In this document: one piece after another, positions 26,356 to 34,276 of the stretch
Numbering within the stretch: position 1 is the stretch's first letter
Layout: every line of letters starts with the position of its first letter
Source of the DNA: Bacteroidota bacterium
GTDB taxonomy: Bacteria; Bacteroidota; Bacteroidia; Flavobacteriales; Schleiferiaceae
Assembly (NCBI GenBank): GCA_024742495.1
Contig: JANSYJ010000013.1
Span: 1-62,306, forward strand
Length of the DNA stretch: 62,306 nt
Direction: 5' to 3'
Translations under genes and position numbers: made by a program
Notes under the pieces: generated by a model
What the model was told of the DNA's origin: nothing
The model's input: the letters and a program-made list of their open reading frames with translations, nothing else
Database searches by the model: none

Positions 26356-27083
26356 TGCAGCGATTTAATTTACTACCCGATGTGATAAAGAACTTGATCA
26401 TTATAAATGGTCTTTTCTTCTTGGCTACCATGGCCTTAGGCAATGCTTTTGGCCTGCCACTCATCCACTACTTAGGCTTGCACCTACCAGGCTCACCGGG
26501 CTTTGCGCCCTATCAGTTAGTGACCCATCTTTTTATGCATGCCGATTTTGGCCACTTCTTCTTTAATATGTTCGCCCTATGGATGTTTGGCTATACCCTC
26601 GAGAATATTTGGGGTGCTAAGCGCTTTTTAAACTATTACCTGATTACGGGCTTTGGAGCTGCGCTTTTACATTTTGGCGTGCAGTATTATGAGTATCAAA
26701 TAGCGATTGAAGGCTTTAGCCCAGAAATGATAAACCTTATTAAAACGGAAGGTTTCGATGTGGTTGTCAACAGTCAGAATTACACCAATCCGCAACTCGC
26801 AGCCGCTAATGCCTTATTAAACCAACCTACCGTGGGAGCCTCGGGCGCTGTATTTGGAATTCTTTTGGCCTTTGGGATGCTTTTTCCCAATCAACCTATA
26901 TTTTTCATTTTCCTTCCCATTCCAATAAAAGCGAAATACTTTGTAGCGGGATACGGGGTACTGGAGCTGATCAATGGTTTCACCAGCACTGGGAATGTGG
27001 CGCATTTTGCCCATTTAGGGGGGATGCTATTTGGTTTCTTAGTTTTGCGATATTGGAAAAGTAAATACGGCACTTACCACTAA
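26352..27083 (+). CDS. Rhomboid family intramembrane serine protease (1)
   Basis: 243 residues with six or so membrane helices. The catalytic serine is S164 in VGASGAVFG and the histidine H221 in AHFAHLGG; HADFGHFFFNMFALW is the typical HxxxN-type helix. A 50-residue hydrophilic insert (about 111-160) lies just before the serine helix. It cleaves membrane-spanning substrates within the bilayer; the substrate is unknown. It overlaps mutL by four bases and the second rhomboid by one base. Confidence 0.9.
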   Translation: MMQRFNLLPDVIKNLIIINGLFFLATMALGNAFGLPLIHYLGLHLPGSPGFAPYQLVTHLFMHADFGHFFFNMFALWMFGYTLENIWGAKRFLNYYLITGFGAALLHFGVQYYEYQIAIEGFSPEMINLIKTEGFDVVVNSQNYTNPQLAAANALLNQPTVGASGAVFGILLAFGMLFPNQPIFFIFLPIPIKAKYFVAGYGVLELINGFTSTGNVAHFAHLGGMLFGFLVLRYWKSKYGTYH

Positions 27084-27973
27084 TGAACTCTATTTGGGAT
27101 CAAATCAAACAGTTTTTTAAGGAAGGCGGCGCCCTTAACCAGTTAATCATGATTAACCTGGGGGTTTACGTGGTTTTCTTGCTGTTGCGGATTTTAAGCT
27201 TCCTCTTTCAGGTAAACATCTCGGGCTTTTTCATTGATTATATGGCCCTGCCCTCCGACCTCAGCAAATTAATTACTCGACCTTGGAGCCTGCTAACATA
27301 TATGTTTCTGCATCAGGGATTTATCCACATCCTCTTTAATATGCTCTGGCTTTATTTCGGGGGTCGATTGTTTTTAGAATACTTTGGGGGCAGAAGGCTA
27401 ATTGCCACCTACCTCTTAGGTGGATTAATCGGTGGAGCTATCTATATCTTAGCCTATAACCTCTTCCCTGCCTTTTCGGATGTGGTAAGCATTAGCAATA
27501 ACCGCGGGGCCTCAGCAGGTGTAATGGCTATAATCTTTGCCATTGCTACCTACAACCCGCGCTTTCCTGTACGCCTCCTCGTGCTCAGCTTCCCCCTTTG
27601 GGGAGTAGCAGTTTTTGCCCTAATTACTGATCTTATTGCCTTGGGGGAAGGGAACAATCCCGGTGGAAGTTTAGCCCATTTGGGCGGAGCCGCCTTTGGC
27701 TATTTTATGGCGCGAGCTTACAGTCAGGGTAAAGATTTAACCGAGGGTTTTGCGGGAATTATTGATCGTTTTGTAAACCTGTTTAAGCCAAAATCCAATT
27801 TGCGTAAGGTGTATAGCAATGTCGATTCAGCTCCCCGCAGTCGAAACCCTCGCAAAACTGCCAACCAAGATGAAGACAAGCTAAATGCCATTTTGGAAAA
27901 AATATCCCAAAGCGGTTACGACAGCTTAAGTAAGGAAGAAAAGGACCATCTCTTTAAATTCGGAAAAGACTAA
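27083..27973 (+). CDS. Rhomboid family intramembrane serine protease (2)
   Basis: 296 residues. The serine is S144 in a GASA context (RGASAGVMA) instead of the common GASG, and the histidine is H199 in SLAHLGG; HQGFIHILFNMLWLYFGG is intact. A C-terminal cytoplasmic tail of ~70 charged residues (KPKSNLRKVYSNVDS onwards) contains a DUF-like short region also seen in other Bacteroidota rhomboids (ILEKISQSGYDSLSKEEKD). Directly coupled to the first rhomboid. The two are clearly different paralogues, not a recent duplication. Confidence 0.9.
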   Translation: MNSIWDQIKQFFKEGGALNQLIMINLGVYVVFLLLRILSFLFQVNISGFFIDYMALPSDLSKLITRPWSLLTYMFLHQGFIHILFNMLWLYFGGRLFLEYFGGRRLIATYLLGGLIGGAIYILAYNLFPAFSDVVSISNNRGASAGVMAIIFAIATYNPRFPVRLLVLSFPLWGVAVFALITDLIALGEGNNPGGSLAHLGGAAFGYFMARAYSQGKDLTEGFAGIIDRFVNLFKPKSNLRKVYSNVDSAPRSRNPRKTANQDEDKLNAILEKISQSGYDSLSKEEKDHLFKFGKD

Positions 27974-27977
27974 ATCC

Positions 27978-29060
27978 ATGGCTGCTAAGCGTAAAACCTT
28001 TTTCGATGGCCTCATGTATGTTTTAAATACTTTAGCGGCCTTTGCCTTGATGGCTTCCTACCTCAGCAATTACGTCAGCCCTAAATATTTTACCTGGTTC
28101 TCATTTCTAGGCTTGGCCTATCCCATACTTTTTATTGCCAATATCATTTTCGCTATTTGGTGGGCCCTAAGAATGAAATTAAAAATAGTGCTGCCAATAG
28201 TTGCTATTGCATTGGGCTACCAACAAATTCCGCTTTTGTATAAAAGTCATGGTAACAACCAAGTGGTTGCTGCGAGCAGCGCCTTAAAGGTAATGACCTA
28301 TAATGTGCATAGCTTAAATCGCTTTAAATGGATTGAGGATGAAGAGATTCCTCAAAAAATTAGTCAGCTTATAGCTGAACATAATCCAGATATTCTATTA
28401 CTCCAGGAGTATCGCATCAATATGGAAGGCTGGGAGGTGGATTTTCCCTATCAATACGCTCTTTTGGGTGGTGAGTATCCAGCAAATGGAAATATCATTT
28501 ACTCCAAACTCCCCATTATTAATCAGGGTTTTTATGATTTACCCGGACCGGAAGAATTAATAAATACCGGAAGAGCTTTATGGGTTGATGTGGAATGGCA
28601 GGGCCGCATAATGCGCGTTTTTAACCTTCACCTTTCTTCAGTTGGCTTGGCGCGCGACGATTATAAAAGCTTGAGCGAGCTCGATAGTCAGGATCAAGTA
28701 GAATTAAAACGAAATATTTACAAAATAGGTGGCAGTCTTTCCAATGCCTTTAAAAAGCGGGCCTATCAAGTCGAGTTTCTCGACAGTATTTTTTCCAAGC
28801 TGGAACAGCCACTTTTGGTGGGCGGTGATTTTAATGATCCTCCTTTTAGTTATACCTATCACACCCTTTCCGATAGGCTGGAAGATTCCTACCTCGCAGC
28901 CGGCGAAGGATGGGTAAAAACTTTCGATCGCAAGCCTTTGCAACTGCGAATAGATTATCTGCTTTACAGCGATGATCACTTCCGTTGTAATGAATATCAG
29001 GTGGTAGAAGAACAGCTCAGCGATCATTACCCCCTTATTTCCGAATTTAGCTTTCGCTGA
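27978..29060 (+). CDS. Endonuclease/exonuclease/phosphatase family membrane protein
   Basis: 360 residues: three N-terminal membrane helices (about 12-95), then an EEP catalytic domain (about 105-360) with MTYNVHSLNRF, LLLQEY, VFNLHLSS, GGDFNDPP and a final SDHYPL. These carry the metal-binding and catalytic Asn, Glu, Asp and His of the family. Substrate may be a phosphodiester in lipid, nucleotide or DNA; the sequence does not decide. It follows the second rhomboid by 4 bp and probably ends the operon that starts at rfbC. Confidence 0.88.
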   Translation: MAAKRKTFFDGLMYVLNTLAAFALMASYLSNYVSPKYFTWFSFLGLAYPILFIANIIFAIWWALRMKLKIVLPIVAIALGYQQIPLLYKSHGNNQVVAASSALKVMTYNVHSLNRFKWIEDEEIPQKISQLIAEHNPDILLLQEYRINMEGWEVDFPYQYALLGGEYPANGNIIYSKLPIINQGFYDLPGPEELINTGRALWVDVEWQGRIMRVFNLHLSSVGLARDDYKSLSELDSQDQVELKRNIYKIGGSLSNAFKKRAYQVEFLDSIFSKLEQPLLVGGDFNDPPFSYTYHTLSDRLEDSYLAAGEGWVKTFDRKPLQLRIDYLLYSDDHFRCNEYQVVEEQLSDHYPLISEFSFR

Positions 29061-29107
29061 TGAATTGCTTTGGAATAATTTATGCAACATCGGAATAAAA
29101 CAAAGCC

Positions 29108-30178
29108 ATGAAGCACATTTTACTCCCTGCACTACTCTTACTTTCTTCTTGGTCCATTGGGCAAACAAAAAACTTTGAGGATCTTTTTCAGCCGGTGGGA
29201 AGTCTTTGCTGGGAAGCAGAGAAAAAGGTTATAGATACCTTCTTGGCCGATGGTTTACAAGAAGCATCGGGCGACTCTTTAATTCAAGTTTGGGAATCTT
29301 ATTGCGGGGCTAATGAAGCTAGTATTCGCACCAGATTATTGTACGACCTTAAGTTTAAAGGCCAATTAGACACTAGTGTTCCTTTAAATTATTGGCGGAT
29401 ATACATCGGCTATCTCGCACATGATGAATACCTAATTTCTCATTTAAAAAGACATCTTAGCTGGTGTCATGATGAAGCTCAAAAGCTTTTGAAGAGCAAG
29501 GAATGGGGGGCTTATGAAAAAGGCGTTTTAGGGCTATTTGCGCATAGCAGCCTCCAATCGGCCTATGAGCCAATGCTTAAAAGGGAAGTCTTTAATGAAG
29601 AGGGCCACTTTGAGCTTCGGGAATACTTGGAAGAGAAAATCACCAATGAAGGTAAGACCGGCTTGGGTTTGGCTTATAGCTACATTTGGCTAAATGGCAG
29701 TTTGGCCGAAGAGCTAGGTGCTTTGCACGCGATTAGCCTTTTGGGTGAAGTAAAACTCAAACCTCTAACCCTAGGTATTAATTTGGGCTTCGCCTTTTCT
29801 GAGCAAAAAGCCTATCTCGATTTTAACAATCAAGGGGATTTAGTAAATAGCGACCTGGAGGAGCTTTTTCATTTAGAAATTCTGCTAGGCTATGATTTTT
29901 ATCGCTTAAGACGGCAGCATTTTCAAGCCTTTTTAGGAGTTGGAATAAATAATTTCTCCACCGACATCGAATTCTTTAATGAGTTTGATGAACAGCAATT
30001 TATCAATATCTCTAGCGTCTATCCCACCGTTGGTCTCGATTATCACTTTCAGGTTTATGGCAGCCGAAGCATAGGCATCCGAACTCAGCTTCAGCTGATG
30101 GATTATGGCAATAATGAAGAGCTTCGCAGCGGCCTTTCGGGAATAATGCTACGAAACAGCCTCTATTTTAGATTGTAA
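29108..30178 (+). CDS. Putative outer-membrane protein, unknown family
   Basis: 356 residues with a signal peptide (HILLPALLLLSSWSIGQ). Residues about 20-200 look helical and acidic. Residues about 210-356 alternate as short amphipathic strands (GEVKLKPLTLGINLGFAF, LEILLGYDFYRL, FQAFLGVGINNF, YPTVGLDYHFQVYG) and end in SLYFRL, as outer-membrane beta-barrels do. So a helical periplasmic domain joined to a small barrel is a reasonable reading. I do not recognise the family. It is 47 bp after the EEP gene and may have its own promoter. Confidence 0.7.
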   Translation: MKHILLPALLLLSSWSIGQTKNFEDLFQPVGSLCWEAEKKVIDTFLADGLQEASGDSLIQVWESYCGANEASIRTRLLYDLKFKGQLDTSVPLNYWRIYIGYLAHDEYLISHLKRHLSWCHDEAQKLLKSKEWGAYEKGVLGLFAHSSLQSAYEPMLKREVFNEEGHFELREYLEEKITNEGKTGLGLAYSYIWLNGSLAEELGALHAISLLGEVKLKPLTLGINLGFAFSEQKAYLDFNNQGDLVNSDLEELFHLEILLGYDFYRLRRQHFQAFLGVGINNFSTDIEFFNEFDEQQFINISSVYPTVGLDYHFQVYGSRSIGIRTQLQLMDYGNNEELRSGLSGIMLRNSLYFRL

Positions 30179-30218
30179 AAAAAAATCCCAGCTAAAGTTT
30201 AAAACCAATAGCTGGGAT
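30179..30218 (-). terminator. Rho-independent terminator of the peroxiredoxin gene
   Basis: ATCCCAGCTA (30185-30194) and TAGCTGGGAT (30209-30218) form a 10-bp perfect stem. On the minus strand it is followed by at least nine T. It may also slow + strand transcripts from the convergent gene. Confidence 0.85.
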
Positions 30219-30241
30219 ATATAATTTCTGCTAAGTTCTAC

Positions 30242-30871
30242 TTAGTTTTTGCTTAGGTAATCAGCTACTCCTTCGTGAGTATCTTTCATTCCTTCTTTTC
30301 CTTCATCCCAGTTTGCTGGACAAACCTCACCTTTAGCTTCAAAGAACTGTAGGGCTTTCACCATACGCATAGCCTCGTCAACATTGCGACCTAGTGGCAT
30401 ATCGTTTACGATTTGATGACGCACGGTTCCTTCGGTATCAATTAAGAATAATCCGCGGTAGGCAACCATTTCGCCTTCGGCTTGCATTTCATCGTTCTCG
30501 TCGAAATAGTAGTTTCCGGCTAATACATCGTAATTAGCGGAAATCGTTTTGTTGGTATCAGCAACTACGGGATAGGTAACTCCTTGGATGCCACCTTGGT
30601 CTTTAGTTAATTGTAACCAACCCCAGTGCGACTGCTCCGTATCGGTAGATACCGCTACGATTTCTACATTTAATTTCTTGAAATCCTCTACGCGGGCCTG
30701 AAAAGCGTGAAGCTCGGTTGGGCACACGAAAGTGAAATCTTTAGGGTAGAAAAATAAAATTACATACTTACCCTTATACTGCTCTAAGCTAAAATCTTCA
30801 ACGATCTCTTCTCCGTTGATTACTGCGGCGGCGGTAAACTGAGGGGCTTTTTTGCCAACTAGTACTCCCAT
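30242..30871 (-). CDS. Peroxiredoxin (AhpC/Prx1 type, 2-Cys)
   Basis: 209 residues. The peroxidatic cysteine is C50 in DFTFVCPTEL and the resolving cysteine C184 in GEVCPANW, so it is a typical 2-Cys enzyme reducing hydrogen peroxide and organic peroxides. GGIQGVTYPVVADTNK follows the eukaryote-like pattern of overoxidation-sensitive Prx1 proteins. No ahpF is next to it, so a thioredoxin system is the likely reductant. A consensus -7 box (TACATTTG) lies 65 bases upstream and a strong terminator lies downstream, so it appears monocistronic. Confidence 0.95.
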   Translation of the reverse strand: MGVLVGKKAPQFTAAAVINGEEIVEDFSLEQYKGKYVILFFYPKDFTFVCPTELHAFQARVEDFKKLNVEIVAVSTDTEQSHWGWLQLTKDQGGIQGVTYPVVADTNKTISANYDVLAGNYYFDENDEMQAEGEMVAYRGLFLIDTEGTVRHQIVNDMPLGRNVDEAMRMVKALQFFEAKGEVCPANWDEGKEGMKDTHEGVADYLSKN

Positions 30872-30936
30872 CTTGTGAATGTTTTTGGTTATAGATATTT
30901 ATAAAAGCTATCCAATTTAATATTTGATAGCGAATG

Positions 30937-30944
30937 CAAATGTA
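30937..30944 (-). promoter_or_regulatory. Candidate -7 box for the peroxiredoxin gene
   Basis: TACATTTG on the minus strand is a full match to TAnnTTTG. A TTTG lies 25 bases further upstream, a little too far for the usual -33 spacing. Confidence 0.5.
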
Positions 30945-31006
30945 GTTTTATCTCAATTTAAGTGCATTGCAAAGGCTTCAATCTTTTCTATGACTCTTCA
31001 GTAATA

Positions 31007-31708
31007 CTAATGTGATACCGATAACCAAGCAATAGCAAGGGCTAAGAGGATCACCGCATACTTTAAAAAGTTGAAACGATGCGATTGATTACCCTCGAAT
31101 AAGATGGTTGTACTGATATGTAGGAAGATTCCAAAAACAAATGCCGTTAGTTCTGCACTGTGTTCAGCGAAGAAATCTAAACCTTCACCTAAGACTACCC
31201 CCAAGGGCGCCATCAGCGCAAAGCAAAAAAGCCAAAACCAAACAACTTGCCACTTGCCGCTAAACTCGCAAAGCATATTATAGAGAATAATGCTCACCGG
31301 GAGTTTGTGTACAATTAATCCCCAAAAAAGTGCTTCTCTGCTAAGGTGATCGGTATGGCTTCCCACAGGAATACTTTCAATAAATGCATGGAGGAATAGG
31401 CCAATCATTACGCCAATGGGAAGGCCCTTATTATGAAATAACTCGCTATGGCTATGACCATGCTCCAAGCCTTTACTAAGCGCTTCTAGCAGTAATTGCA
31501 CAAAAAATCCGGCCATAATAAGTAGGCCATAATGGTGGCTGTGGGTTTCAAATACTTCTGGAAGCAGGTGAAAAACGCCAATCCCCAACAAATAAGCCCC
31601 GCTAAAAATTAGCAATATCTTAAGGGAAATGCTTTTGCTTTGCCGCAGCCACCTTCCCAGTAAGGCACCGACAAAAACCGTGACAAATAGATAAATGTAT
31701 GTACTCAT
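31007..31708 (-). CDS. ZIP family metal transporter
   Basis: 233 residues with about eight membrane helices and a histidine-rich loop (HGHSHSELFH). The metal-site helices show HAFIESIPVG and HKLPVSIILYNM, the ZIP signature His/Glu positions. It probably imports zinc or another divalent metal into the cytoplasm. It is the last of three overlapping genes (TauE-like, methyltransferase, ZIP), overlapping the methyltransferase by four bases. No metal-responsive operator is visible. Confidence 0.88.
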   Translation of the reverse strand: MSTYIYLFVTVFVGALLGRWLRQSKSISLKILLIFSGAYLLGIGVFHLLPEVFETHSHHYGLLIMAGFFVQLLLEALSKGLEHGHSHSELFHNKGLPIGVMIGLFLHAFIESIPVGSHTDHLSREALFWGLIVHKLPVSIILYNMLCEFSGKWQVVWFWLFCFALMAPLGVVLGEGLDFFAEHSAELTAFVFGIFLHISTTILFEGNQSHRFNFLKYAVILLALAIAWLSVSH

Positions 31709-32469
31709 GCTCGCGCTAGCATAATTAGTCGCTCGGATTGTTGGGGGTCAAATTTCGCCAAATTATAAGAACCAAACAGTTCTAATATCTCCAAATTGCA
31801 ATCTTTAAACATTTGCTGGAAGTCGGCTAGGCTCAAGGCCCAAATTTCTTCCTTAAAATGATGCTCCTTGCCATCTGGCTCCACTAGGTCTATGGTTTTT
31901 AAAATTTTGGCCTCGTTCATCGAACGATTTATATTAAACTGATAGCCCTCAATATTTCGTACTTCGGTGGGATTAAGTTTTCGCTTTACCAAATCGACAT
32001 TTAAAAAGTCAATTAAAAAGTAGCCCCCTGGTTTTAAAGCCTTTCGTACCTGTTGTAAGGCTAAAAGATTGTCTTCCCAATTTTCAAAATACCCGAAACT
32101 GGTAAAGAGATTTAGGATGACATCAAACTTTGCTTCGCCATAATTGGTACGCATATCGGCCACTTTAAAATGAAGCTTTGAACTCGAAAACTGAGCGGCA
32201 TACTCTATATTGGTTTCGGCTAAATCCAATCCCGTTACCTCTACCCCTTTGGTGTGTAAATAGCGAGCATGACGACCTCTACCACAGGCGAGGTCTAAGA
32301 CATGCGCGCTTTGCGAAGGCTTGAGGTATTGAAACAAAGCATCAATGAACAAGCGTGCTTCATTATCGTCGCGGTGCTGATAAAGCAGATGATAGTATTT
32401 GGTATCGAACCACTCTTCAAACCAGGAATTCGGTTCTTTATTTTTTAGGTCCATAAGCCACTTATCCAT
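31705..32469 (-). CDS. Class I SAM-dependent methyltransferase
   Basis: 254 residues. Motif I is VLDLACGRGRHARYL, followed by the acidic end of strand 2 (GVEVTGLDLAETNIE) and VADMRTNYGEAKFDVILNLFTSFGYF, all typical of a small-molecule methyltransferase. The N-terminus EEWFDTKYYHLLYQHRD is a familiar Bacteroidota variant; the true start may be the internal ATG five codons later. The substrate is unknown. It overlaps the TauE-like gene by 25 bases and ZIP by four, so the three are surely co-transcribed. Confidence 0.88.
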   Translation of the reverse strand: MDKWLMDLKNKEPNSWFEEWFDTKYYHLLYQHRDDNEARLFIDALFQYLKPSQSAHVLDLACGRGRHARYLHTKGVEVTGLDLAETNIEYAAQFSSSKLHFKVADMRTNYGEAKFDVILNLFTSFGYFENWEDNLLALQQVRKALKPGGYFLIDFLNVDLVKRKLNPTEVRNIEGYQFNINRSMNEAKILKTIDLVEPDGKEHHFKEEIWALSLADFQQMFKDCNLEILELFGSYNLAKFDPQQSERLIMLARA

Positions 32470-33233
32470 TCAAATAATCCCAACAAGGTAAAGGAAGAAA
32501 TGCTTAAAATTACAATTAGGGTATAACGCACTATCGTATTGGCTTTGGGTAAAAATAAAATGTATCGCGCGCCAATCACTGCTCCTATTCCTTGTCCGGC
32601 CGCCAAGGCCAAGCCAGGAATCCATTCTAAGTTTCCACTAATTAAGAAAACAATAAAAGCGGGAATCACAAATAAAACCGCCAGCGTGAGTTTAATAATA
32701 TTCGCGTCTCTTAAACTGTAATGCGCCAATAGAACAAGGATAGAAAGCATCATAATGCCGATACCCATTTGCAGAAAACCACCATAGACGGCCACAAAAA
32801 ACAAAAGAAGCCAATTAAGTGGTTTGCGGCGTGACTGGCTTAAATCGGTGGCTTTGGCCCACTTTGCGGGTTTGTACAGCATGGTTCCCAATAGCAATAG
32901 CATGATAAAGCCAATTATGCGCTTTAGGATTTGAGGATCAACATCCACCGCTAATAGAGCGCCAATTAAGGAACCAATAATGGCCGGAATTAAAAACCAA
33001 AGGCTGTCCTTAAAGAGATAAACGGTACGAGGCGATCGGCGCAAGCTAAGAATGGCGGTAACCGTTTGCACCAATGCTCCAATTCGATTCGTGCCATTGG
33101 CCACATTGGCGGGCATTCCACTAAGCATTAAAATGCTCAAGGTAATGGCCGAACCATTTCCAGCCAAGGTGTTGATGATACCTGCTAGTAAACCACCACC
33201 AAAAAGCAAAGGAAAGTACCACCATTCGTACAT
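32445..33233 (-). CDS. TauE/SafE family sulfite exporter-like membrane protein
   Basis: 262 residues from ATG at 33233. A GTG six codons upstream is possible but unnecessary. Eight or so membrane helices; the N-terminal FGGGLLAGIINTLAGNGSAITL and the later YGGFLQMGIGIMMLSILVLL (in part) are the two repeats of this family. Family members export sulfite, sulfoacetate or other organosulfur anions, but many are uncharacterised. First gene of the TauE-methyltransferase-ZIP unit. Confidence 0.85.
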   Translation of the reverse strand: MYEWWYFPLLFGGGLLAGIINTLAGNGSAITLSILMLSGMPANVANGTNRIGALVQTVTAILSLRRSPRTVYLFKDSLWFLIPAIIGSLIGALLAVDVDPQILKRIIGFIMLLLLGTMLYKPAKWAKATDLSQSRRKPLNWLLLFFVAVYGGFLQMGIGIMMLSILVLLAHYSLRDANIIKLTLAVLFVIPAFIVFLISGNLEWIPGLALAAGQGIGAVIGARYILFLPKANTIVRYTLIVILSISSFTLLGLFEWISGLWT

Positions 33234-33291
33234 GCGGCAAAGGTAGACCACCCAATTGAATTGAGCTCTATAGCAAGAGCTCCAGGCCTGA

Positions 33292-34146
33292 TTAAAAAAT
33301 TAACTTATAACCCACTCCCCTTATGTTTTGAATTTTCACTTCGGGATCATGTTCCAGCTTCTTGCGCAGTTTGGAAATAAATACATCTAAGGTTCTGCCA
33401 ACATAATCCCCTTCATCGCCCCAAACGGCTTGTAAGAGCTCTTCCCTTTTTAAGGTGTGATTGCGAGAATTATACAGGGCTAATAGCAATTCACTTTCTT
33501 TTCCGGTGAGCTCTTGCCGCAAGGTGTTAAACACCAATTCCCCACGCTCTGGTTGAAACTGATATTTTCCAATGCTAAAGAATGAGCTGTTTTTGGACTT
33601 CTTCCCTCTATAAAAATAAAGGCTGGGCAGGATTAAGAGGATTGAGCCTAGTAAGAGCCAAATAAGCCACATTGGGAAAGAGGAACCAGTAGTCTCTTCA
33701 TCATTCATGCCTTTCAGCAGGTTGATACTAATTAAGAGACTATAGCAGCCTGCCGGTTGATCTCTGCCAAAGCAAGGAATGATATCCTCTTTCTCAGTAA
33801 AGAAAACTTCATAACTATAAACCACCTCTTTGCTGTGGCAATCTTCCACTTCTAAAATATAGGCCGCATTAATACCGGAGCGCTCCAGCTCCTTTTCCAC
33901 TATGCTCGATAATAGGGCTGGTTTAAAGGAAAATTCTCTTTCAAAATTGATTCGAAATGCATCCTCTTCTTTTAAAATGGGTAATACTCTCGCACTGCTA
34001 TCGCCATTCGCTGCTAATACTCGATGTCCAATTCGGCGCAAAGCCGCCTTTATTTGCTTTATATCTGTGTTTGACTGCCCCTCCACTGGTGCTATTAGCC
34101 CGAGGCAGATGAGTATTAATGTGCTAACTAGCCGTTTCATTTGCAT
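33292..34146 (-). CDS. Transmembrane one-component regulator, C-terminal winged helix
   Basis: 284 residues: signal peptide (about 3-23), a periplasmic domain with three cysteines (C103, C125, C134), one membrane helix (about 158-179), then an OmpR/PhoB-type winged-helix domain (about 190-284: LTGKESELLLALYNSRN, REELLQAVWGDEGDYVGRT, ISKLRKKLEHDP, IRGVGYKLIF). This is ToxR-like signalling with the order reversed: ToxR and CadC have the DNA-binding domain at the N-terminus. The paired cysteines could form a disulfide that senses envelope redox state (inference). It diverges from a TonB-C-like gene. Two ATG starts, 34146 and 34140, are equivalent. Confidence 0.85.
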   Translation of the reverse strand: MQMKRLVSTLILICLGLIAPVEGQSNTDIKQIKAALRRIGHRVLAANGDSSARVLPILKEEDAFRINFEREFSFKPALLSSIVEKELERSGINAAYILEVEDCHSKEVVYSYEVFFTEKEDIIPCFGRDQPAGCYSLLISINLLKGMNDEETTGSSFPMWLIWLLLGSILLILPSLYFYRGKKSKNSSFFSIGKYQFQPERGELVFNTLRQELTGKESELLLALYNSRNHTLKREELLQAVWGDEGDYVGRTLDVFISKLRKKLEHDPEVKIQNIRGVGYKLIF

Positions 34147-34195
34147 TCTACAAAACTATTTTATTGCAACTTACATGCGCCCGGAAAAAAGAAGA

Positions 34196-34221
34196 TTTAC
34201 ATTAATTTACAGTCGGTTTAC
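34196..34221 (+). promoter_or_regulatory. Candidate operator: three TTTAC direct repeats
   Basis: TTTAC occurs at 34196-34200, 34206-34210 and 34217-34221, periods 10 and 11, the spacing bound by tandem OmpR/PhoB winged-helix dimers. It sits about 22 bases upstream of a perfect -7 box, where an activator would replace the -33 element. The adjacent divergent regulator has the right DNA-binding domain. Confidence 0.5.
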
Positions 34222-34243
34222 TAGCCTAAAGCTTCACTAGACC

Positions 34244-34251
34244 TAGATTTG
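34244..34251 (+). promoter_or_regulatory. Candidate -7 box for the TonB-C-like gene
   Basis: TAGATTTG matches TAnnTTTG in full, 25 bases before the ATG at 34277. No good -33 TTTG is present, consistent with an activator-dependent promoter. Confidence 0.5.
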
Positions 34252-34276
34252 ATCAAAATCTTAAAAAAACGAAAAC

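Noticed and set aside
28704-29168. 154-residue minus-strand ORF
   Set aside because: Antisense to the EEP-family gene and to the next gene's signal peptide; no recognisable protein features.
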